NCBI GenBank assembly: GCA_035649175.1
Contig: DASRKB010000255.1
Span: forward strand, 1 to 13,108
Reading direction: 5' to 3'
Source: SCGC-AG-212-J23 sp035649175
Lineage (GTDB): Bacteria > Pseudomonadota > Gammaproteobacteria > Burkholderiales > SG8-39
DNA: 13,108 nt
Shown here one piece after another: positions 6,440 to 12,674 of this stretch (the stretch's first letter is position 1; each line of letters begins with the position of its first letter). The translations under genes were made by a program, and so were the position numbers. Under the pieces are notes generated by a model, which saw nothing but the letters and a program-made list of their open reading frames with translations, did not search any database and had not been told where the DNA came from.

Positions 6440-7551
6440 TCGAAAGCCTCCTCGTAGAGCCGCTTCGCCGCCTGCTCGTCGAAGCGGCGCGGATTGGTGG
6501 CGGTGCAATGGTCCTCCGCGGCCTGGGCCGCGAGCGGCGCGAGCGCCGCCTTCGTCACGCCCATATCGCGCAGACGCCGCGGCAGGCCGAGCTCGCCGAG
6601 CAGCCGCTCGAAGGCGTCCGGGACTTCTTGCCCGGAGCGCACGCCGATGGCGCCGGCGAGCCGCTCCATCTCGCGAGCGCAACTTTGTTGATTGAAACGC
6701 AGGACCGGCGGCAGGAACAGCGCGTTCAGCGTGCCGTGGTGCAGGCGCAGATCGAGCCCACCGAGCGGATGGCTCAGGCTGTGCACCGCGCCGAGGCCCT
6801 TCTGGAACGCGAGCCCGCCCATGAGCGCGCACAGCATCATGTCCTCGCGCGCCTCGAGGTCGGCGCCGTCGGCGTGCGCGCGGCGGATCGCGCGCCAGCC
6901 GCGCGCCAGGCCCTCGAGCGCGATGGCCTCGGCGACCGGGTTCTTCCTCGAGCTGCAGCAGGCCTCGACGCAGTGCGAGATGGCGTCCATGCCGGTCGCC
7001 GCGGTAAGCGCCGGCGGCATGCTTGCCGTCAGCACCGCGTCGCAGACTGCGGCCTTGGGCAGCAGATGCGGGCTGAGGAAGCCGAGCTTGCGCCCGGAAT
7101 CGAGCTTGAGCAGCGCCGCGCGACCAACCTCGCTGCCGCTTCCGGCAGTGGTCGGCACGGCCACGAGCAGCGGCCCACCGCTCTTTATTCTCGAGATCCC
7201 CTGGTTAAGGACCGCGTACTGCTCCAGCGGCGGCTCGTGGCCGGCCATCATGGCGACGAGCTTCGCCAGGTCGATCGAGGCACCGCCGCCGAACGCGACG
7301 AGGCCGTCGCAGCCGCAGCTGCGGTAGAGCGCAAGGCACGAGCGCAGATTGCCCTCGGTGGGATTCGTCTCGGTCCCGTCGAACACGTCGGAGATGCCGA
7401 GCCGCCGCACGATCCCGAGCCCGACCAGCCCGGCGTCCGTCACTACGAGCGGTTTCTCGATCCCCAGCCGCGCGAGGAGCTCCGGCAGCACGCCGAGGGC
7501 ACCGCGGGCGAAGTACACGTCGTTGAGGTAAGAGATCGCGTCGAGCTTCAT
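6436..7551 (-). CDS. Iron-type (group III) alcohol dehydrogenase
   Basis: The protein has 371 residues, standard for the Fe-ADH superfamily. The N-terminal NAD(P)-binding domain carries AFGGGASIDLAK (86-97, the GGGSxxD-like motif) and VPTTAGSGSEVG (132-143). The C-terminal helical domain holds the metal ligands with FucO-like spacing: Asp189 and His193 in MDAISHCVEA, His257 in VHSLSHPLGG, and His271 in LHHG. The intact Asp-His-His-His set predicts a metal-dependent NAD(P)H-linked alcohol/aldehyde or hydroxy-acid oxidoreductase in the cytoplasm. Maleylacetate reductases share the fold but lack this metal set, so that reading is less likely. The start ATG overlaps the PHP-gene stop by four bases (ATGA) with no evident Shine-Dalgarno, implying translational coupling. 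It may reduce or oxidise the aldehyde or keto product of the DHDPS-type lyase two genes upstream (inference). Confidence 0.92.
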   Translation of the reverse strand: MKLDAISYLNDVYFARGALGVLPELLARLGIEKPLVVTDAGLVGLGIVRRLGISDVFDGTETNPTEGNLRSCLALYRSCGCDGLVAFGGGASIDLAKLVAMMAGHEPPLEQYAVLNQGISRIKSGGPLLVAVPTTAGSGSEVGRAALLKLDSGRKLGFLSPHLLPKAAVCDAVLTASMPPALTAATGMDAISHCVEACCSSRKNPVAEAIALEGLARGWRAIRRAHADGADLEAREDMMLCALMGGLAFQKGLGAVHSLSHPLGGLDLRLHHGTLNALFLPPVLRFNQQSCAREMERLAGAIGVRSGQEVPDAFERLLGELGLPRRLRDMGVTKAALAPLAAQAAEDHCTATNPRRFDEQAAKRLYEEAFE

Positions 7552-9041
7552 CGGTAGTTGAAAAAGACCGGACTTCCCCAGGCGACGTGGCCGTTCTTCT
7601 GCCGCGCGCGGAGGTAGGCGTACGAGCGCCGCCCTGCCGGCACGTCTAGCATGCAGCGGCCCGCGAGCGAGGAGGCGGCGAGCGGCACCAGCCGGTGCCA
7701 CTGCCACGCTTCCTTCGGGAAAGGCCCGGTGAAGCGGTTCACCGAGCCGCGCGCCAGCTCTCCGAGGGCATGGCGGTGTTGCTCCTTGGCGGGCTCAATC
7801 AGCGAAAGACTCAGAACCGTGTTGGCGTCGCCTTCGATCTCCAGCACTACGCTTTGGTTCGGGTTCTCGCGATAGGCGTTCTGCCGTGCGGTGTAGGAGC
7901 GGATCGCGAGCCGGTTCTCGCCTTCCCTGTGGAAAACATGTCTCCGTTTCTCGTCGAAGGGCATCGACTGCAGGCAGGGAAAGAACCGCAGGAGGCGCCC
8001 GCCTTCGACGGCCACCTCCATCTCCCAGTCGCACACCCGGTTGAGGGCAAGCGCGCCCCACGGGCCCCAGCCCCATTCCAGGCGGAGCTGCATGGATGCT
8101 CGATAAGCACTTTCCTCTGCGAAGAAGTCCTTCGAATAGAACCTCTGCACTACGCGGCCATCCTGGATGACCTCGACCACATCGAGCTCATCGCGGCCGC
8201 GCGCCGCGAGCGCGACGTTCACCTTCTTGCCGGCGTCGATGCTCGCGCCCATCGGCTCGCCTTCGACCGAGAAGTCGAGCTCTATGCGATCCCCGGTAAG
8301 GGCGTAGGTGCGCCGGGCGCGGATCGCCTCGAAGATGCCCTCGCGGGAAAAGTCCGCGACGAGCGCCGCCATCAGGCCCTCGCCGTAGGCGCCCGGGAAG
8401 CCGGCATGGTCGTCGGAAGAGCCGACGAAGCCGAAGCGCAGGCCGGCCTCGAGCGCAGCGCGCGCCGTGTTCGAGGTCTCGCGGCCGCCCATCGAGTGCG
8501 TGAAGAAGGAATACGGGCCGCGGTCGTCCTCGGAGTTGCCGTGCTCGGAGTAGATCTCGACGACCGGGGTGCAGTCCTCGCGGAAGACCTCCCAGTTCAC
8601 GCCACGCCGGCCCTTCGGGTAGGCGAGGTGGTGCGGGATCATGAGCGCCCGCTCTTCGAGGCAGAAGCGCCGCAGCTTCTCCGGCTCCTCCGCGTAGAAG
8701 AGCGGTCGGTGGTCGCGCGGGAAGACGACGCACTGGTCGCCCCAGCGCGACGAGTGCCACTCGAAGCCGAGGAAGGCGCAGAACTCGCCGTCGCGGTTCC
8801 CCTCGGCGATCACCTGCTGCACGCGCGCCCAGGTGTCCTTCAAGCGCTTGAAGCCGTCGATCCAGTGCCGCTCGCGCGCGCCTTCCATCGAGGGCATGTC
8901 GTGCCAGCTGGAATGTCCCGTGAAGGCGAAGAAGTCGAGGTGCGTGCGCGCCACCTCGAGCGAGCGCTCGATCGAGCCCACGCCGTAGCCGTGCGCATTG
9001 TGGTTGTGGATGTCGCCGTAAACGATCCGGTAGCCGCTCAC
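7548..9041 (-). CDS. PHP/DUF3604-like (CehA/McbA-type) metallohydrolase
   Basis: The protein has 497 residues, starting at GTG. The N-terminal half has the ordered metal motifs of a PHP-type fold: YGDIHNHN (8-15, His12/His14), FTGHSSW (40-46, His43), IPHHLAYP (135-142, His137/His138), IYSEHGNSE (163-171), and GSSDDHAGFPGAYGEG (207-222, Asp211/His212). The pattern HxH ... H ... HH ... D-H suggests a di- or trinuclear metal centre that hydrolyses an ester or phosphoester. I recognise the general DUF3604/CehA-McbA-like pattern but cannot name the substrate. Residues about 255-497 form a second, strand-rich part with no motif known to me. No signal peptide is seen. The GTG overlaps the upstream stop (GTGA), and the four-base overlap argues against the longer open frame that continues to about 9344. 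The carbaryl hydrolases in this group are one possible analogy for function, but only an analogy. Confidence 0.83.
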   Translation of the reverse strand: MSGYRIVYGDIHNHNAHGYGVGSIERSLEVARTHLDFFAFTGHSSWHDMPSMEGARERHWIDGFKRLKDTWARVQQVIAEGNRDGEFCAFLGFEWHSSRWGDQCVVFPRDHRPLFYAEEPEKLRRFCLEERALMIPHHLAYPKGRRGVNWEVFREDCTPVVEIYSEHGNSEDDRGPYSFFTHSMGGRETSNTARAALEAGLRFGFVGSSDDHAGFPGAYGEGLMAALVADFSREGIFEAIRARRTYALTGDRIELDFSVEGEPMGASIDAGKKVNVALAARGRDELDVVEVIQDGRVVQRFYSKDFFAEESAYRASMQLRLEWGWGPWGALALNRVCDWEMEVAVEGGRLLRFFPCLQSMPFDEKRRHVFHREGENRLAIRSYTARQNAYRENPNQSVVLEIEGDANTVLSLSLIEPAKEQHRHALGELARGSVNRFTGPFPKEAWQWHRLVPLAASSLAGRCMLDVPAGRRSYAYLRARQKNGHVAWGSPVFFNYR

Positions 9042-10078
9042 GCGAGCCAGCGCTCCAGGTTCTCGCGCACGAACGCGTCGTCGTTCAGCTCCGGGTAGGC
9101 CGCGTAGACGCGGTCGATCTCCTGCGCCTGCCCGGGCGAGAGCGTCTCCTTCGGGTCGAGGCACCAGATACCCTCGAGCAGCCCCTGGCGGCGCAACACC
9201 TCGTGGCAGCCGGGGATGCAGCCGGCGAAGTTGTTCGCAACGTCGAAGAAGGCGCTGTTGCAGTCGGTCACCTTCCCGTCCAGGGCGAGATCGACATCCC
9301 CTTTCTGGATCCTCTGGAACAGTTCGACGGCGCTCTTCGTCCACACGCTCCAGTGGCCGAGCAGCCCGCCCTTGATTCGCATGCGAACCTCTTCAGAGCC
9401 TCTCCTGATGGAGAACGGAAGGGCAAGATCGAGCACGATGTGATCGTCGTTGCCGGTGTAGAGCGTGACGCGCTCCTCGGCGCGTGCCTCGACGACGCCG
9501 CGCACCACGTCGAGGGTGCGGTAGCGGTCGAACGGCGCGATCTTGATCGCCACCACGTTCTCGATCGCCGCAAAGCGGCGCCAGAACGCCGCGGGCAGGT
9601 ACAGGCCGCCGACCGCCTCCTGGAGATAGAAGCCGAAGAGCGGAATCTCTCGCGCCACCGCGGTGCAGTGCTCGATCAGCTCGTCCACGCTCGCGCCCTT
9701 CATCGCGGCGAGCGAGAGCATGGCGGCGTGGTACCCCAGGCTCCGGGCGACGGCGGCCTCCTTCCTCGCCTGCGCGGTGCGCCCGACGAGGCCGGCGACC
9801 ATGAGCACCGGCCGCTTCGCCCAGCCGCGCGCCTCTTCCATCGCCGTGCGTAGCACCGGCTCGTAGAGGCCCGCCTCGCGGATCGCGAACTGCGTCGAGT
9901 GCACGCCGACGGCGAGCCCGCCGGCGCCGGCGTCCAGGTAGTAGCGCGTGAGCGCGCGCTGGCGGCGCGCGTCGAGCTTGCGCTGCGCGTTTAGCGCGAG
10001 CGGGTGCGCCGGGATCACCGTCCCTCTCTTCAGCACTGCGAGGATTTCCGGCGGTATCTGCGTCCAGTGAGAAATCAT
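9038..10078 (-). CDS. DHDPS/NAL-family class I lyase or aldolase
   Basis: The protein has 346 residues, about 50 more than a classical dihydrodipicolinate synthase because of an extended C-terminus. The barrel fold is indicated by GTVIPAHPLALN (strand 1), AGGLAVGVHSTQFAIRE (53-69, where DapA has GTTGE), FGFYLQEAVGG (148-158, with Tyr151 in the place of the DapA tyrosine) and VAIKIAPFD (176-184) with Lys179 as the Schiff-base lysine. These features predict a class I enzyme that binds a 2-keto acid such as pyruvate. The altered GTTGE loop argues against lysine biosynthesis. The family also holds keto-sugar-acid dehydratases and hydratase-aldolases that release pyruvate and an aldehyde. The ATG is four bases after the GNAT stop, with GGGGTGA as a ribosome-binding site. 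A GTG one codon earlier is an alternative start. The neighbouring Fe-ADH could handle an aldehyde product (inference). Confidence 0.88.
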   Translation of the reverse strand: MISHWTQIPPEILAVLKRGTVIPAHPLALNAQRKLDARRQRALTRYYLDAGAGGLAVGVHSTQFAIREAGLYEPVLRTAMEEARGWAKRPVLMVAGLVGRTAQARKEAAVARSLGYHAAMLSLAAMKGASVDELIEHCTAVAREIPLFGFYLQEAVGGLYLPAAFWRRFAAIENVVAIKIAPFDRYRTLDVVRGVVEARAEERVTLYTGNDDHIVLDLALPFSIRRGSEEVRMRIKGGLLGHWSVWTKSAVELFQRIQKGDVDLALDGKVTDCNSAFFDVANNFAGCIPGCHEVLRRQGLLEGIWCLDPKETLSPGQAQEIDRVYAAYPELNDDAFVRENLERWLA

Positions 10079-10082
10079 CACT

Positions 10083-10940
10083 TCACCCCAGTTCAGGACC
10101 GGCGATCGCCGCGAGCCGGCGCGGGTCGCCGAAGAGATCGTTGCGGCCGAGCGCCATGCGCGTGTACGGCCGCTCGCGAGAGAAGCCATGGTCCTCGAGC
10201 CAGCGGGCCAGAGGCGCGTGCCGGTCGAGCGCGTCGACGATCACCTGCCCCGCGATGCGGGCGCACGCGAAGCCGGCGAGCTCCGCCGCGGCGGCCTCGT
10301 CCTCGGCGACGATCGGGCCGAGATGCGTGGCGATGCGCCCCTCGCGCCCGAGCAGGAAACCGCGCAGCCCGCCGTGTTCTTCGACCACACAAGAGAACCC
10401 CGAAGAACGCCGACGCAGCCGCTCGAGCAACGGCGCGCGGTCGCAGCCGAAGGCCTGCGCATCGAGCGCCAGCACTGCCGGCCAGTGCCTTTCCTCCAGT
10501 AAATGGGGACGGACCCCATGTTCCTCATTACGGTTCTTCGTTTCGGACGTGACGGCGGTCCGCCTCCAACGCGTGATCGCCCAGCCATCGCGGAAGCCGA
10601 GCGGCTTGTAGACCTCGCGCCCGGCAGGCGTGGCGTCGAGCACCGGCACCATGCCGGACTCCCGGAGCACCTCGATGCAGCGGCGGAGCAGCCGCGTGGC
10701 GACGCCGCGCCGGCGGAATGGTCCGGCCACGAGCACCATGCTGATCCAGCCGAAGCCGCTCGGATACGGGAGCGTCGCGGCCGTGGCGGCAAGGCGGCCC
10801 GCGTCCTTTACCGCGAACGCGCGCCCGAGTTCTAGGAAAATGCGCCAGTCGGCGGCGTTCTGGTTCCAGCCCGCCTCGGCCACGAGCGCTTCGGCCGCCG
10901 GGATGTCGGCGTCGGTGAGCGGGAGCTCAGTACTTGCCAT
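10083..10940 (-). CDS. Two-domain GNAT acetyltransferase
   Basis: The protein has 285 residues. Residues 1-125 form a GNAT domain with the acetyl-CoA motif A FRRRGVATRLL (75-85, RxxGxA). It lies after the strand GWISMVLVAGP and before EVYKPLGFR, the typical GNAT end. Residues about 148-265 form a second GNAT-like domain containing RGFLLGR, HLGPIVAEDE and RPYTRMALG, like the C-terminal domain of YitH-type proteins. The linker between them (about 128-147) carries a palindrome-containing insert with unusual codons (see 10500-10556). The substrate is unknown; acylation of an amine in the pathway, or of a toxic intermediate, is possible. The start ATG lies 14 bases inside the end of the epimerase-like gene, with GAGGG directly in front, so the start is slightly less certain than elsewhere in the cluster. 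Confidence 0.85.
   Translation of the reverse strand: MASTELPLTDADIPAAEALVAEAGWNQNAADWRIFLELGRAFAVKDAGRLAATAATLPYPSGFGWISMVLVAGPFRRRGVATRLLRRCIEVLRESGMVPVLDATPAGREVYKPLGFRDGWAITRWRRTAVTSETKNRNEEHGVRPHLLEERHWPAVLALDAQAFGCDRAPLLERLRRRSSGFSCVVEEHGGLRGFLLGREGRIATHLGPIVAEDEAAAAELAGFACARIAGQVIVDALDRHAPLARWLEDHGFSRERPYTRMALGRNDLFGDPRRLAAIAGPELG
10500..10556. repeat. REP-like palindromic element inside the GNAT coding region
   Basis: The core AAATGGGGACGGACCCCAT holds a perfect 6-bp inverted repeat (ATGGGG 10503-10508, CCCCAT 10514-10519) around a five-base spacer. It is followed by less GC-rich sequence to about 10550. I recall AAATGGGG...GACCCCAT-type palindromes as dispersed repeats in proteobacteria, often linked to RAYT transposases; that link is from memory. 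Read in the GNAT frame the segment encodes roughly TSETKNRNEEHGVRPHL. It uses AAT, CGT and TTA codons that are rare in this window, and falls exactly in the interdomain linker. The boundaries are estimates. Confidence 0.6.
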
Positions 10941-11955
10941 CCCTCGTCCCGAAGTGCGTGTCCTTCCCGAGGCTCGGCCCGCCGCGCGACACCCAGTCGG
11001 CGACCCAGTCGATCATCGCCGATAGCGGAACCCGCGGCGCCCCGAAGAGCCGCTGCGACGCGACGGTGTCCACGACCCAGGCGCTCCGCGCTTCGCTTCC
11101 GGTGACCTTGGGCGCCTTGCCGAGGCGCTTGCCGAACTCGCCGGCAAGCCAGCGCACGCTGGTGTGCCGCGGCCCGGTGATGTTGATGGGCGTTGCCGGC
11201 GAAGTGCAGTGCGCGAGCAGTCGCAGCGCCTGCTCGTTGGCGTCGCCTTGCCAGATCACGTTGACATGCCCCATCGTGACGTCGAGCGGGCGGCCGGCGT
11301 CCACGGCGGAAGCGATGTCGTAGAGCACGCCGTAGCGCATGTCGATCGCGTAGGAAAGCCGCACGATGCGCCCGGGCGTGCCCCACTTGTGCGAGCCGTA
11401 GAAGAACATCTGCTCACGTCCGACGCAGGAATTCGCGTAATCACCGGCCGGCGGCTCGGTGGGGGTCGCCTCCGTGGCACCCGGGCCGTTTACGTCGGCA
11501 TAGGGATACACGCAGATCGTCGAGAACACGACCATGCGCGACTCGCGGAAGGTCTCTGCCACGTTGAAAGGCACGCCGGCGTTCATCGCCCAAGTAAGCG
11601 CGGGATTGCCTGCGGCACCAAACTTGTGCCCGGCCATGAAGACGACATTCCTCGTCCGCGGCAGGCGCTCGAGCGCCGCGCGGTCGAGGAGATCGCAGGC
11701 GATGCACTCGATGCCCCAGCCTTCCAGCTTCTCGCGCAGCCCCTTCTCGCTGAAGCGCGCCACACCGATCACGCGCTTCGCCGGCGCTGCCCGCTTCGCC
11801 ATGCGCGCGAGCGTCGGCCCCATCTTGCCGGCCACGCCCAGCACCATGATGTCGCCGTCGATGCGCGCGAGATCCGCCTCGAGCTCGGGCGTGGACGCGG
11901 TCATGAAGTCCTCCAGATGCTCGACGTTCTCGAAGCGCTTGGGCAGACTCGTCAT
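10927..11955 (-). CDS. NAD(P)-binding epimerase/dehydratase-like protein (atypical extended SDR)
   Basis: The protein has 342 residues, the size of extended short-chain dehydrogenases. The Rossmann motif is VLGVAGKMGPTLA (38-50, GxxGxxG), followed by RVIGVARFS and CDLLD, the position where adenine is usually recognised. RNVVFMAGHKFG and VVFSTICVYPY (142-152) match later strands of the fold. In the expected catalytic position the protein reads GDYANSCVGREQMF (171-184): Tyr173 is present, but the lysine of YxxxK is replaced by Cys177. This suggests altered or lost SDR chemistry, or a ligand-binding or sensing role. The C-terminal part (TGPRHTS, WLAGEFGKRLG) matches the substrate-binding region of epimerases. 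The start ATG overlaps the tetR stop by four bases (ATGA). About 35 residues precede the first beta strand, longer than usual. The substrate is unknown. Confidence 0.85.
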   Translation of the reverse strand: MTSLPKRFENVEHLEDFMTASTPELEADLARIDGDIMVLGVAGKMGPTLARMAKRAAPAKRVIGVARFSEKGLREKLEGWGIECIACDLLDRAALERLPRTRNVVFMAGHKFGAAGNPALTWAMNAGVPFNVAETFRESRMVVFSTICVYPYADVNGPGATEATPTEPPAGDYANSCVGREQMFFYGSHKWGTPGRIVRLSYAIDMRYGVLYDIASAVDAGRPLDVTMGHVNVIWQGDANEQALRLLAHCTSPATPINITGPRHTSVRWLAGEFGKRLGKAPKVTGSEARSAWVVDTVASQRLFGAPRVPLSAMIDWVADWVSRGGPSLGKDTHFGTRDGKY

Positions 11956-12647
11956 CGTTCCGGTCTCAAGTAGCCGATCACCACGTCCTCCATGTGTGCG
12001 AGGCGCGCCGCGCGCTGGCCCGCGGCAAGCAGGTCGCGGCGGAAGATCACCGACAGCGTGTGGCGGTTGGAAAGATAGAAATAGCCGAGGCTCGCGATGG
12101 TGATGTAGAGCTGCACCGGGTCGACGCCCTCCCGGAACGCGCCCGCCCGCACGCCCCGGCCGAGCAGCCGCCCGATCGCCTCGACGAGCGGCGAGTGCAT
12201 GTCGGCGACCGTCGGCGAGCGCTTCAGGTGCCGCCCCTGGTGCAGGTTCTCGCTGTTCAACAGCGTGATGAACTCGGGGTGCGCGAGCTGGAATCGCCAC
12301 GTGAAGCTCACAAGGCGGCGCAGCGCCTCCTCGGGTTTCCCCTTGTCGAGCTCGAGCGCCTTCTCTGCCTCGCGGATCGCGGCATACGCGCGCTCGAGCA
12401 CCGCGAGGAAGAGCTCATCCTTGCTGCTGAAGTAGTAGTACAGCATGCCCACATTCGCGCCCGCCTGCGCGGCGATGCGCTCGACGCGGGCGCCGCCCAG
12501 CCCCAGGCGCGCGAACTCCGCGGTCGCCGCCTCGAGGATCCGCTCGCGTAGCGGCTCGCCCGTGGCGCCCGCCGGACGCCCGGCGCCGCGGCGCCTCGCC
12601 AAAGCGCGGGCGGCACGGCCATTGCGGGGCTGAAGGCGCGTCGACAT
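11952..12647 (-). CDS. TetR-family transcriptional regulator
   Basis: The protein has 231 residues. Residues 1-30 are an Arg-rich flexible arm (about ten arginines). The TetR DNA-binding domain follows: RERILEAATAEFARLG (helix 1, 34-49), ARVERIAAQAGANVGMLYYYF (helix-turn-helix, about 53-73) and SSKDELFLAVLE (helix 4). The rest is the helical ligand-binding and dimerisation domain, with LLNSENLHQGRHLKRSP resembling a TetR C-terminal subfamily. It is the first gene of the twelve-gene cluster and overlaps the next gene (ATGA). A perfect palindrome four bases before the ATG is the expected operator, so the protein probably represses itself and the whole operon. The inducer is likely a substrate or intermediate of the pathway (inference). 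No Shine-Dalgarno precedes the ATG. Confidence 0.93.
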   Translation of the reverse strand: MSTRLQPRNGRAARALARRRGAGRPAGATGEPLRERILEAATAEFARLGLGGARVERIAAQAGANVGMLYYYFSSKDELFLAVLERAYAAIREAEKALELDKGKPEEALRRLVSFTWRFQLAHPEFITLLNSENLHQGRHLKRSPTVADMHSPLVEAIGRLLGRGVRAGAFREGVDPVQLYITIASLGYFYLSNRHTLSVIFRRDLLAAGQRAARLAHMEDVVIGYLRPER

Positions 12648-12651
12648 CAGA

Positions 12652-12671
12652 AATTAAGCAGGCGCTTAATT
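12652..12671. promoter_or_regulatory. Putative TetR operator (perfect inverted repeat)
   Basis: AATTAAGC (12652-12659) and GCTTAATT (12664-12671) are perfect reverse complements around the spacer AGGC. This AT-rich island in very GC-rich DNA lies four bases upstream of tetR and overlaps the predicted -10 box by three bases. Its length and symmetry fit a site bound by a TetR dimer. The right arm also reaches the stop codon of the EamA gene. Confidence 0.8.
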
Positions 12672-12674
12672 ATA
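12669..12674 (-). promoter_or_regulatory. Predicted -10 box of the tetR-led operon promoter
   Basis: The minus strand reads TATAAT, a perfect sigma-70 -10 hexamer. Transcription would then start near 12662, inside the operator palindrome, giving a leader of only about 15 bases without a Shine-Dalgarno. No good -35 hexamer is visible at 16-18 bases (GTGGTG region, 12691-12698). The promoter would therefore be weak, or helped by an activator. It lies across the end of the EamA gene. Confidence 0.6.

Noticed and set aside
5273..6457. Long + strand open frame opposite the ASST-like gene
   Set aside because: Antisense artefact of high GC, without recognisable motifs, while the minus frame has repeated propeller motifs.
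6436..7551. Maleylacetate reductase identity for the Fe-ADH
   Set aside because: Maleylacetate reductases lack the metal-ligand set, but Asp189, His193, His257 and His271 are all present here, and no ring-cleavage genes are nearby.
7695..9098. Long + strand open frame opposite the PHP-like gene
   Set aside because: Same antisense pattern; the minus frame holds all metal motifs.
9042..9344. N-terminal extension of the PHP-like protein upstream of the GTG
   Set aside because: It would overlap the lyase gene by 300 bases. The added sequence is Arg-rich, and the family motif GDIHNHN begins only nine residues after the chosen start.
10083..10940. The GNAT gene as a pseudogene broken by the palindromic insert
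   Set aside because: The frame stays open through the insert, both domains are complete and the stop couples to the next gene, so it looks functional.
11956..12300. N-terminal extension of the epimerase-like protein
   Set aside because: It overlaps tetR in another frame; the ATGA junction and family length favour the start at 11955.
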